Source: Branchiostoma floridae (lineage: Eukaryota; Chordata; Leptocardii; Amphioxiformes; Branchiostomatidae). Taken from it: a stretch of DNA of 64,000 nucleotides. The position numbers and the translations under genes were made by a program. Positions 1-12,131 of this stretch are shown here, piece after piece (positions within the stretch are counted from its first letter, which is position 1; the number at the start of each line of letters is the position of its first letter). The notes beneath the pieces were generated by a model. That model saw only the letters and a list, made by a program, of their open reading frames with translations. It made no database searches and was not told the origin of the DNA. Location: the NCBI RefSeq assembly GCF_000003815.2, contig NC_049994.1:10184538-10248537 (forward strand), given 5' to 3'.

Positions 1-1157
1 CACCATATCCAGTTGCTTGAGTAACTACTTTTTGGTGTACATGTTCCTTTCTTTTCAAAGGGATTTATAGACATTTTGCAGGTACGTCGTTTATGAAAAT
101 GATAGATTTTAGCTAATATTGATAGACGCTTCTTTTAATCACAGCAAATGAAGAGCTGAATGCCTCATTCCTTCTCACATGACCAATCAGAATCCCCTAA
201 CACATAACCCGAATTACAGAGTCGAAAGATGGCAACCCCTGTCACACATAGCATACTAGTACTATTGCCTTCCAACCTTCTGCAGGTCATGGTTGGGACT
301 TAGTCGAGAGAAAGGTTATTTGTGGTTGAAAACTGATCGGCAAAGGTTGCCTACAAGTCTGTAAAAGTCGTCCCAACCGGCTATGAAGTTTGGAAAATAA
401 AAGTAGGAAATGTCATATTTTGTTTCGATAAGATGAGAGAACTGCAGCTAGAATATGGTGGATCCCAGAATGTACCGAGGAGTGCCATAGTCGACGGGAG
501 CAAAGCCATGGGAAGGTCCTGAATGTGTCACAGGACAACATTTGTTGCGTGGATCTTTAACATACCGGCAAAAAGTATTGCTTAACGGTCAATGCAATGC
601 CATCTGAATCAGAAACATGAAAAGGGTTTGGCCATGAACCTTGACCCCTAGAAATGATAAAACATGGTTCATGGAGCAAAAAAACCTATTGATTTATTTA
701 AGTAGAATGTACATATTCTTCCTACAGCCAAGCCACCATGGAAGGAATAGCAGTGATTATCACGCTCTGATGAAGTGAGCTGGTAGGATGCAGAAAAGTT
801 GGAAGGTAGATGGTTTCCAGTTTTGTTGGAAGCTATTATTCAAACATCACAAAAGACTTTTTGACAGTATCATCTTTCTCTGCTACAATAGTGTCATTTC
901 TTAATGTAATAATTATATCAAACCTTATGTTTATCTGAAAAGTTGTTTTAGGCACGATGTAGTTGATACCTGTAAGACTACTTCATTTCTAGAAGAGCTT
1001 CAAAAAGATAACGGTTTTGATCTGTACCATCGGTACCAGGATTGTGGCTTCTGATTTTCTTCATGTATATGAAGTTTTTGTAAATGTTGTTCCTCGTCTT
1101 GTATTGTCTAGTGACACATAGGTTAACAAGTTTCCTTATTGTATCTGTAGTAAGGGT
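1..1157. other. Non-coding, nothing recognised
   Basis: AT-rich sequence without supported exons. A 9-bp inverted repeat (GGTTGGGAC at 291, GTCCCAACC at 370) is the only structure noted. Confidence 0.6.
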
Positions 1158-1371
1158 TATTTTTTTACAGAGAGGAATAGCTAGCTCTTCCCCTTTAACT
1201 AACGTGCTTGAGACAACTCCTTGTTTTGCGTCCCTTCCGAAAGACGTGTTGCAGCCCCAAATGAGATGCCCTTCCTAGGATTTGAACTAGGGCCCCTTGT
1301 CACCAATTTCAGAATTTAGAACCAGGAGCTAAGCTAACTACAATATGCTACCAGTTGAGCTACATCGGCAG
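1158..1371 (-). mobile_element. tRNA-derived SINE (tRNA-Tyr-like head)
   Basis: Read on the - strand, the element starts near 1371 with a perfect RNA polymerase III box A (TAGCTCAACTGG) and then a TTGTAGTT stretch like the GTA anticodon arm of tRNA-Tyr. A box B-like GTTCAAATC follows, with about 64 nt between the boxes, so an intron-like insertion is present. The tRNA stems do not pair properly, so this is not a working tRNA gene. The body that follows contains TTTCGGAAGGGACG and AGCACGTTA, motifs I associate from memory with the shared central domain of metazoan SINEs. It ends in a run of seven As at 1160-1166 (T on the + strand). This is an old, non-autonomous retroposon. Confidence 0.6.
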
Positions 1372-3231
1372 CAAATTCGGTAAAAAGAACATGTGTTGAC
1401 TAACGTTTTAACGGTAACTTGTGAAGAGTTTCCAATCCCAAAGCATACTTATCAACTAGGTGTTACCCTGGGCAAAACGTCGAGACGAAAGTTATTCAAT
1501 GCTCTAGATCAAAACCTCTCTTTGTCCTTGAATCAGCTGATCGTATTCTCTGACTTTTGATAAGATGAGTTAAATAGTGCTCTGGGATCATTGCCCTTTA
1601 AATCAACCTCTATTCGGATACCTTTTATGTTACTTTCAGCCGTTATCACACAGTCAAGTCCTTCTCACGATCTTTACTCCCTATACCCTTTCCTGGCCAA
1701 GGTCTGTACTGGGTTGAGAGTATTTTGAAATCCACAATTAATATTCTAGCTCCATTTCGCCCCTGAGAATGACTTTCAGAACGAGCATAATGTGTAAGAA
1801 GTCCGCTAGTACTACGTCACCCGACCAACACCAAATAGTATATATACATATACAGATGATCTTGCACACGACTAATTTCCAACCATGCCCATGTGTAACA
1901 GAGGCTTTACTCAGAATTTAGTTCCTCATGTGATGCTGGGATTAGATTGTTCGCAAATATGTGTATTTCTCGATCATGCGTTTACCAATGAAGGCTGTAA
2001 TTAACGGATGTTTTGTGTGGGTCTGGTTTCTCACATGTCATTGTGGAAAACTTGTTGTACACCTGCAAAATGTTGGGCAGTGACATAAGATGATGCATAA
2101 TATGTTCTGTCTGTGTCATCCTATATGGTACATTTCATTTCCATATAGATGATGTATTTGAAAATTAGCAGAATAATTTCAAAAATATGTAGCATGAAAC
2201 ATGCTAACATAGGATCATGAGAATAGATCTAGGAGTGTAGCATAGCATTGCACAGCTAGAATCTATATTTTGGGCAACTAGGTATACCATACAAAGAAGA
2301 CCACGATATTGTTGAATAACAACTGTATGGCTTGTTTGATAGAAAGAGTTCAAGAAATAAGAAATAGGCGTTTTAAAAGCAGAACTCCAGTTAGAAGCTC
2401 TGACAGACATCGAAACATCAGCATGCGAGAATAATGGTTGTGTAAAGGAAAACTCCTATGTCCTATGATCTACCAACCCGTTGAAATTATTTTCAAGATG
2501 ATTTAGCAGATTTGCTTCAAAATGTATTGTCAGCATTTACTTCTACAAACATACATACCAAAGTGAAACGGGTATCTCTAGCCGTACTAAAAACATACAC
2601 TCACCACAGAAAGTTCAGAAACTTGAATTCGATAATTCATATCTCCGTAAATGTATCATATGTATCATATAATATATCTTTGGAAAGCGTATCCATTGCT
2701 CTTTACAATGGTGCCCCATTTTCTACGTTGGTGCATTCATCTGTTGAACACCAGGGCTACTTATGTGACTAGATCACAAAAGAAGTGTCGAAATTTCCTT
2801 GATCATATGCCCGTTGTTTTTAAAATGATTAGCATTTTGTATTAGTATTGTTAAACCAGGCCTAAACCAGGGTAGACCCACTAGACAGAGCACCAAAATC
2901 GCAGTGTGAAGACTAGCCGGCTGCTGCCTACCCCTGTGTCAGTGAAACCAGCAGCATTATAGTCAAAAATCACTACCAATGTTACTTCGTTCGATAGCTC
3001 ATATGTTTACCTTTAAAAAGGTACCTATGGATGTTATGACCATGCTTTTATGTAATGGGCAAAATGACGTTCATGAATCGCCCAAAAGACATGCAGACAT
3101 TTCCCTGCAAACGCCAGACTGTGTTTCAGCCCCTTTCTTTCTGACGCACTCGCATTGACAGCTCTAGTATTCAACCTTTCAATGTAGGATCATGATAAAT
3201 ATGGCATTATTGCATATGGTAATAATCTTTC
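1372..3231. other. Non-coding, nothing recognised
   Basis: Only short chance frames are seen. There is a small ATGTATCAT tandem at about 2650. Confidence 0.6.
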
Positions 3232-3331
3232 NNNNNNNNNNNNNNNNNNNNNNNNNNNNNNNNNNNNNNNNNNNNNNNNNNNNNNNNNNNNNNNNNNNNN
3301 NNNNNNNNNNNNNNNNNNNNNNNNNNNNNNN
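3232..3331. other. Assembly gap (100 N)
   Basis: Exactly 100 Ns, which looks like a fixed-size placeholder, so the true size is unknown. Confidence 0.99.
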
Positions 3332-3362
3332 TTGGGCCTAAGTTAGGAGGTAAGATGAAATT

Positions 3363-3713
3363 GCAAGTAGCTTATTCTCTAAAGCACTTGATACTATCAA
3401 AATCGGAAGGAGTAGGTTGCACATGATATCTTTTTGACCTGTGAAAATTCATGGAAATAAAAGTAATACCAGCTTCAGTTTGCTCCTGAGACCACATCTT
3501 CTGAAGAATATAACTGAATCAAATTTGATTTGTCAAAATCCATTTTCTCCTGGGACAGACGATTTTGAAATTTTAGCAGGCAACCTTGACAACCCTAATG
3601 ACAATCTGTTGGAATGAAATTGTTGGCTATGTGTCAGATGAACTTAAATCAGTAGGCAAAACGTACAAGTAGGTTATTCTCTAGAGCATTTGATACTATC
3701 AAATCAGAAGGAG
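3363..3713. repeat. Imperfect direct repeat pair, about 300 bp apart
   Basis: 3363-3412 and 3665-3713 are about 85 percent alike by eye, sharing AAGTAG.TTATTCTCTA.AGCA and TTGATACTATCAAA with a following GGAAGGAG/AGAAGGAG. The first copy lies just right of an assembly gap, so more of the duplication may be hidden. Confidence 0.55.
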
Positions 3714-5313
3714 CAATTTACATACATCTTTTTTTGTATATACCACAACACAACGTCGTACGACTCTAAAGCGGGTGAAGTCAATATGGTTATGAGAAAA
3801 AGTCTAAAATTCTGTTAGAATAGCTATCAAACAAAGTTTCTGAATGAAAATGGTACAATAGACAATGTTTCCATTGAAAGATGGAAGGCCTTGAACATGC
3901 CTATTCTTTATCATGAAACCGTAGATTCCTATGATGCCAGTTTGTCGTCGACTATTGTAAAAGTTGTCGTATCGAAGGCACGTAAGACAGTACATGGTCT
4001 TCTTAAACATCATAAATGAAAGTTAAATCTTTAAGATCAAGAAAGAAACTGAATAAGTTTTTTCTTGTTGCAATATTTGACAGCCATCTCTGTCCGACTA
4101 GAGTTTGATCGAAGAAAGTGAAAAAGACTTAGACAATTCTGAAAGCTTATTATGAACTTATTGTTGTGCCGTTATCCGATTGTTTTTCTGACGATGAATT
4201 CAATTTGTGCCTACATCTATATTGTATAATACATTCTCTATACTAATCTGGCACAATATGTTGATATGTTGATTTAAAACACATGTATAATGTTTCCGCA
4301 AATAAATTCTAATTTTTTATTCAAGTGAAAAGCATGACTCCGGAAACTTCATCAGATATCCCAATGATTCCAAACATTTCTGACATTATTTCATTTAGTA
4401 GTCCATCAGTAAGATGCATGCATGTACCAGCCTCTGTGTTATTCCCAATGCCCTTTGTTAAGTATAATGACATTTGCAATAGATTTTACTCAACAAAATG
4501 TGAGTTTTGGTTCCCTTTTCTCAGCTCTGCCTCTGTCAATCAAAAGTACGGAATGTCCCGGAATAGTTTCTTCTACTTTCCTACTATTCCAAATTGCCTT
4601 TTCAAGTTTATTTCATTGTTTGTTATTGTACATATGTGATACAAAAATAACGCCGCAAGTTATAAGGAAATGATATGGTATAGGAGTGACGTACTCTTGT
4701 AAAGTATTTCTCCTGTTTTAAAGTTTTTCTTCGAAGTTAATTTCTGTGAATGCTCATTTCTAGCATTATTCCTCCATTTTCAGATGGTAAAGGCAATGAA
4801 AAAATATAAGTAGATTTAGATTAGGATTTGCTCTTGTGTCAGTCATCAGCCACTACCTACTTGATTTCATTGCTACAAAGAAACATATGATAACTGACAA
4901 AAGAGGTAATGGACACAGAATTTTGTTTTTACTTTTAGTCAGATATCCATGCAAACGGCCCCACAGGCGTTCCTACTTCCACAGCGATTAACCTAACATG
5001 CAGCACCTAATACCAATCGCTCAATAACAAAGCTGCAAACGTGGCCGCGAGTACGTGAGAGGTGTACAAGATGCCGTGAGAATCCGTCAATCTTGGCACT
5101 TTTATAGAGTTTATTGATGGTGGAGAGGTAGGGCTAGTCGACGACGGAGCCAGATTACCACACTTCTTCACATTACCCTGTCGAGACGTGGCGGCAACGA
5201 ACAATCAATTCTTTATCGAACTGTCTCATAAATCTGAACTATTTACTTCTGTGATCCATGCATGGGATCAATACTAATTATAACAGTAGACTGTTCTTCC
5301 AGCTAGGTCTGTA

Positions 5314-5413
5314 NNNNNNNNNNNNNNNNNNNNNNNNNNNNNNNNNNNNNNNNNNNNNNNNNNNNNNNNNNNNNNNNNNNNNNNNNNNNNNNNNNNNNNN
5401 NNNNNNNNNNNNN
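5314..5413. other. Assembly gap (100 N)
   Basis: Exactly 100 Ns, placeholder size. Confidence 0.99.
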
Positions 5414-8400
5414 TGACATTCGCCATCGTGGATCAGCGACAAAGACTAAACATCCCTTTCATTGGTAACCCGATCAGAGGGTCCCCAAATTCCACGGCAG
5501 CAATTAAGTCTCCTTTATAAGACCAATAGGAGGGAGAAGAGCCAATGCATACAAAGTATGGTACCTACTTCACTTTTGGCTTGGTGCCTAACCAAATCCA
5601 TTCCACTTGCTGTGTCCATGAGAAGCATACTGATCAGTACAGATAACACAAGTTCAAAGGTAAACTGGACAGGCTAAAATGACCTTCTGTAGTGGTGATG
5701 CACAAAATTAAACCTCAGTCTCCCATGTTTTTAATGTTTCAAAAGGTCATATATTTTGTCACTGGTAAATGAAATATATGTAATGTGCATTTTTTGGGGT
5801 CTTAATATCAGTGTTCACATGTTAATAGCATTAAGTTTATAATGTTCGATGATGTAGTTCACTTTTATTCACATTACAATTTACTCATTTTATATGCGTC
5901 TCTCTAATAGTCGTTCGATGTTACAATATTGTCTTGTCTAGTATAAGACACAGCCATGTGTGTGTTGTATCATTTTCAGACAGACGGATTATACACCTGT
6001 TTTAAGTATTAGCTGACTTAAATTACTGACGACGTCTAAGTCATCATCGATAGAAACTTCAACACGGACAAGACAGTGAGGTTTTAAAGAAAATGGTACT
6101 TGGAGTCTATCCATCGTTTGCCTGTCATTTTTGTGAGGAGTGATAGATGACGATGTTTAACAGTCGCACACAGACTGCACTTGTTGGCAGAATGTCTACC
6201 AATAGCGTCGCACCTCCAACAAAGCGGGTGTCCCAGTTGTATTCCGCACATCGTACTAACCTTGACCTCAGTTGACTCCGGATTAAAGAGAATCAGATGT
6301 TCTCATTTTCTTTTGTCCTCCATACATAAAGAGTGAGATAAGTTTGCTCATCTGCTAAAGCTCGACCACTTTCCATGTAATGGCGTTTTGTTGTGTTATG
6401 AAGACTATTCAAAGACTACAAGTCCATATGCTTACGCCCTAGGCAAAAGTTTCTTACCTGTGTTGATACAGGTTTTCCTTCAGTCAATTCCTTTACATAA
6501 ATCAGCAGTTAAAAAGTTTCTACGACGAAACCAAAGGTGTTAGAAATGACTACCGTTTTTACTGTGAACATCATGAGAAAACTATGTTCATTTGAACTTA
6601 AAACGGCCAGTTGACCCATTGGATGTCTTACCAATTCCATTCAGTAACTTTATGAGAAAACTAGTCTTACTGATTTTGACACAGTACTCAGTTGACAATC
6701 TTGCAACTTCGAATGATTCTGGTCAAGAATCCATTGAATGCACATGCACTTAAGTTTTGTTGGTTGATTGTTGCTATTTCAAATCAACTAAGGATACCAC
6801 AACGCATGGACATTGAGAGAGACGTTTATTGAAGTCTTACGTTCTGTAATGAATTGGACAGGATCCAAGCTATTCCCCAAAGGTTCGTTGGAAGATGGCC
6901 ATGCCTGGACCTTCCGCATGCACATCCAAACATTCAAAAATTTAATCTGAACATCGTTATATATAAAGAAAAGTGCTCGCAGTTTCTCTTACTGGAAAGT
7001 TAATATAGTCTATAGGACGCACGGTATGTTCTGGACCATGGGAAACATGGGTGTCGTCCCATTTCACAGAAAAGTTGGAAAGGCAAGTTTTATTTTAGGT
7101 AGGTCAGAAACTGGTATCCTCCAATGACTTGGATTTCTTAATCAACAGAAAAAACATCGCGATCGATGAATAAAAAAAGACCGTGGCTGATGACAAAGTT
7201 AATCTTGTTTATAGAATAGAAAGACACGGACACGTTGGTGGACAGAGTCAAAAGAAAGTTACTCAAGAAAACCATGAAATGGCATGACAAGACTATCTTC
7301 GGTTGGGCGTTGTCGATGAGGTTGCCTGCTAGTCTCCAGAAGTCGTTTGTGGTCACAAATTATAAATTCTCATAATCATTATCTTAACAAGAATACAAAA
7401 ATTCTGACAATCATATTCTGTTTGGATTGATGCGATCAGAGGAGTAAATTGGAGCATGAATAACATTTTTATTTTTTTAGTTATCTTGTGATGGTGACCA
7501 TCCAAACGAATTTGAACCAAACAAGATGACACCAATGCTAGATATCTTAACTTAATTCATATACTACTTGATACTTGATATAGGGATGAGCTGTTGATGG
7601 TGTCGAAACTTCTTCTACTACCACAGAGTGTAGGATGTTGTGGATACGTTCTATAGTAGAACGAATGGGAAACATGAACAACACTTAAACATCACACTTT
7701 TCTTCGTACAAACAACTGTTAGTGTAAGAAAAATAAAAATGGAATGTAAATAGCAAAAGTTTTTGTTACAAAAGGAGTCAAATAAATAATAGGGACTGCT
7801 GCAGGACCAAATGAACTTGCTATCTATTAATTTTCGAAACCAAGGTGATGAGAATGAATTTTGGCCCTGTCACACATTTAAGATCTTCCCACGAATTTGC
7901 TCCTGACCTCTCCTCAACCAAGCTCGGTAATGGGTTGTAAGTAGCCTGGAATCCATCTTATTCAAGCTCCAATTTGCTGCTATAATCGCATCCAAGCAGG
8001 ATGTGACTTTTTCTTTTTCTTTAAAGATTTGCAGTCGGTGGGCGCAAAGGACCTTTTGAAGACCACAAGACAACCTCGCCGACCAAATCCCAACCGCAGA
8101 TGATCCTGCTTACGACCACAGATGAATTTTTCAACTTCCAATCGTGGTTTGGAGAAGGTGTAGAGGCCATGATTGAGGGTAAACTTGTGAATCTTGTACA
8201 AAACTGGAGTATAGCTCATAGCTCACTGGTCAGCAGGGTTTGCAGATCGTTGCCCCTGCCTTGTGCATCTATAGAAAATTGAATTAGTTCCTAATTGTAT
8301 CAGTGAAAATGATACATAGATAATCAAGTTTTCTCGCAGCCTGAATTGCATGTTTCCTGTGCTATATAGTTTAACGTTATAGTTCATCAAAGGAAGTAAT

Positions 8401-10439
8401 CACAAATGAAATATATTGTATCGGTGTTTGGAACACAGCTGAGACACATTTGCTATATAATGATTGCCTAATATTTCATATACGACTATAGTGCATCAGG
8501 TGCATGGTGTGGATGTTAATTTGTACATTCAATTTTAAAATTACTATCTTAATAATAACATATCCGTGAACGAGCATCCCAAATGTGATTTGCCTCAGAG
8601 GTCAAGTCGTCAAATTGTTTGAGAGAGTTTGACTTCAGAGCGACTGCTATACGTAATTTTACGTACTGTTGTTCAACACGTACCCCTTCTGTAATAAAAT
8701 TCAATTATGCAAACATTATCTATGCTTATATTGATAATGTAAACATAAAACAACAAATCTTGTTCAGCAAAGGGCATTGGTAATTTGAATCACGTGGAAT
8801 GATGGCCCATTGGTTCAAGAATCTACTCAACTGTGCTGTTTCGTAATTTGCAAAGTAATTTGCAATATTGTGGGCTTTTTTATTAAGTCATAGTCCGGAC
8901 AAGCAGTCAACTCATCATCAAAACCACAAGACCTGCCGAACCATCTATTTGACAACTGACAGTTGATATTATGAACATATCGAATGATGTTCTTTGCAAT
9001 GAATGTGGGGACACTGTGAAGCACGTAGATTTCTTCGTGACCTTTCTTCACTGAGATGATACAACATTAAAGGAAACGAAAATATGACACAGAAAGCTAT
9101 GACAGACTGTTAAATGGTAAGAAGTTACGGGTGTATATCTTTAAACTGTGTAGGGAAAGTTAAGAGAGCAGAAATATGAAGAAATATTATAACAAACAAT
9201 ATCGAAATGTGCCCATGATGTAGCAGCCATACAGCATTAAAACCAATACGACGTTGTACGACTTTGCATAAGAAAAATGTTTTTCCTTGTTGGTTCATTT
9301 CTGCTATCACTCGAATCCACTGTATACCCAACCTTCATGAAATGTTTGGTAGTTTTGAAGAATAATTTGTTGTTTTATTGTATCTATCCGAGTTCGCGAA
9401 GAAAATTATAATGACATCCATACTAAGTGCTGGTGTGGAGACGCGAGTGTGTCAGTCAGCCTCCACCGTACTGTCCTTATATATACACACATATAAGTGT
9501 GTCACTTAGCTAAATATCAGAAATTCGTTATAATAATGTTTCGAAACATGAGTTGCCAAGCTGCAGGAGTTATGTGTCACATAAAGCAGGTTTGCTACAT
9601 GCCCTAGTCTGCAACCCGAACTGTACAGTACATTATGTTCACCATATTTCTTCTTGCTCACAGTAAATAAGCTTCAACCACAACATGTTCCTACGGGTAT
9701 TGATGCAAAAGCGTTGCCTATTTACTATTTATTATACTGGAAAGAGTGAATCTTCTTTGCAATGTCAATATCCTCAATTTGAACTATCTACCTGAACAAG
9801 CCTGCTAGATAGGGTTTCATCTTTTTATACCAAGGAACTAACTGATTATTTTTAATTTCAACCCAATCTAGTTTCACATTGAAAGATACTTTCCTGAAAC
9901 CAATGTATATTTCTTTAGAATCCTAAATGTGACGTTGCTTTGAACTTTTTTCATCATCCTCAATGGAAATAAAAACTGTACAGTACGTAATAATGTGAAC
10001 ATTGCAATCTTTGTTTTCCATCTTTTGCACACGAGAGTCATAGTACACAGCCAGATGTTGTAATACTAGTAACATAGTATACTGTGAATCGATTGTGTTA
10101 TACTAAAAATTCTCGCAATTTAATTGAAAACATATTCATATATTCAAATTTAACACATGCAAGAACATTTTGTTCGTCAATTTTTAGAAATCATGTAACA
10201 ACAACGTCTGTTCCTTCAGCAACTTTGAACTTGTCATTGTTTTACATATTTACTCGTGAGCAAGACTATATGTTTGGATTGACTCTTCTCGAAGTTGACT
10301 ACTGCAAATATTGCAAATATAGTAGGAGTAATAAGAATCTCCTTTATTCATGAGTGTCTAAACCATATTCCTTGACCATTGTATCTTTCTCATAGTAATG
10401 TTGTCGTTTGTACGCCCATATTACGTAGATATGTAAATA

Positions 10440-10700
10440 TGATTGTTCTACTCTCAGCGGTTAAGTCATGTTCAGGGACCCCCAGCAAAGTGGGTGTTGG
10501 CTCCCCTAGCAACGCATAGCAACCAACTTTGACCCCAATTTTCACAGATTTTCCCTATTGTTCACTAATTACCCCCTCTCCACCTAGTGTGAAAACTTTT
10601 CAGGTGGGGTGCTGCTGGGCCAGGTGACAAGGTACCTGGCACCCCGTGTAGTGTGAATGGTCACCACACAGGGCTGTCTGGGAATCCAAGCTAGGATGTG
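10440..10700. other. GC-richer block, possible old mobile-element relic
   Basis: The stretch contains GGGACCCCCAGCAAAGTGGG, CTAGCAACGCATAGCAACCAA, and TAGTGTGAAAACT/TAGTGTGAATGG flanking a GGCCAGGTGACAAGGTACCTGGC core with dyad symmetry. A related vocabulary (GGCCAGGTA, AGTCCCAG..CTGGGACT, GGTGTGAAC) appears at 11705-11785. I cannot assign a family. Confidence 0.3.
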
Positions 10701-11988
10701 TATTGAAACAAATTGAACTAGAAAGGCCACATTTTCAAAAAAATTGCCGTATGTTTCTGAAGGGAAGAGAAAATTTGTCACAAAAAAAAGCGAAATAAAA
10801 GGCCATTGTCAAACTTGCAATGCCCTGTTCGCAATATCAAAGAGTTGTATGTATAAGATATAACGTTATGCTTAAGAAAACAATAATAGATAATAAACTT
10901 CCAAAGTGGGTCTATATAACCATCACAGAATAGCGATCTTTATAAATGTTCCTTATAATCTGTTTTAGCCTACATCACAGTACTTTTTTCTGGCTGGCCA
11001 CGGAAGAAACAAAAATAACACAGGCCAGTAGTCCAGTAAAAACAATGCTAAGTATGTTTCTTTCAGAAACATGACGATGTGTTCAAATCCAAAAATGTTT
11101 ACTGTGTTTACAAATTTCTAGTGTTTTTAGTCTGGTAACGTTAGATCCACATTTTGGCAATTCACACAGGATATTAGTAATAACTTCAACTTACTTCAGC
11201 AAGGAGGTTTGATAATTGACTTCCGTCAGACTCCTGGAGATTTGAATTACATAAACTGAGTTCACAATAATCTGACTTTTCCTTGACTTAAAAACCCATG
11301 GGGTCAGTTGCTTGTTTGCGCAAGATAGTCGTCTTCAATACAAAAAGGGATTCAAGACTCAAAAATAATCAGTGATTTCTTTGATGGACTTGGAGAGAAA
11401 AAAACAAACATCAGAAATTTCAGACGAATTCCCCACCAACCCCTTATCCCTACTATACTGGGTTTGCTGTGGACTGACTGAGAAATGTTTGTTTCCTTTA
11501 AATTTGTTAGAATTGGGGATACGCATTGATAATGCATTGCTGTGCATTTGTATAGTCTCTTATATATCATAGGCCTGACCATAATTTTCTTGGAAACTAG
11601 TGTTTTACAACTGTTTTTGAAAAGTTGTAATAGGGTAAAGACAATTATTTGCACCACCTATACTTGAAAACATGTTAAGCATTGTTTTTAAAAGCAACCC
11701 AAGCTGCGTCTGGCAGGTAAGCCAGTCCCAGGTAAAGGTGTGAACAAGTCTGGGACTACCCATTGTTCTGGCCAGGTAGTCTGCTTTCCTACTGTGAGGG
11801 TGCTATATCAACAAGTTAATTGGCCATATTGTTCACCAATCACAACAAGAAGATCAGATTTCACATCTACAGATGCCAAAAGTCTAAATATTGTAGTACT
11901 TTTTTTAACGAAGTTGTGCATACCGAGACAATATTCTTCCAACTTACAAAACATATGGGTGGAAAGTAGACAAGTTGCACAGCAATCT

Positions 11989-12131
11989 CCTGTTGAGACT
12001 ATTTTCTTAGAGGCGTCTAGTGCTAAGCTATGGCTTCATGAATATTTCCAAGGGTCTGCTTTTGTCAAAATTTTGTAAATATCATAAAATATCTTTCTTC
12101 TAGTTACAGTTATAGATATAGTCTCAACAGG
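11989..12131. other. Inverted repeat, perfect 13-bp core
   Basis: CCTGTTGAGACTA (11989-12001) and TAGTCTCAACAGG (12119-12131) face each other across 117 bp. Similarity extends to roughly 22 of 25 bases on each arm. The size and layout could fit a tiny non-autonomous DNA transposon, but no target-site duplication is clear. Confidence 0.6.

Noticed and set aside
1275-1371. Functional tRNA gene on the - strand
   Set aside because: Box A and B are present, but the acceptor and T stems do not pair, and a SINE body with an A run follows.
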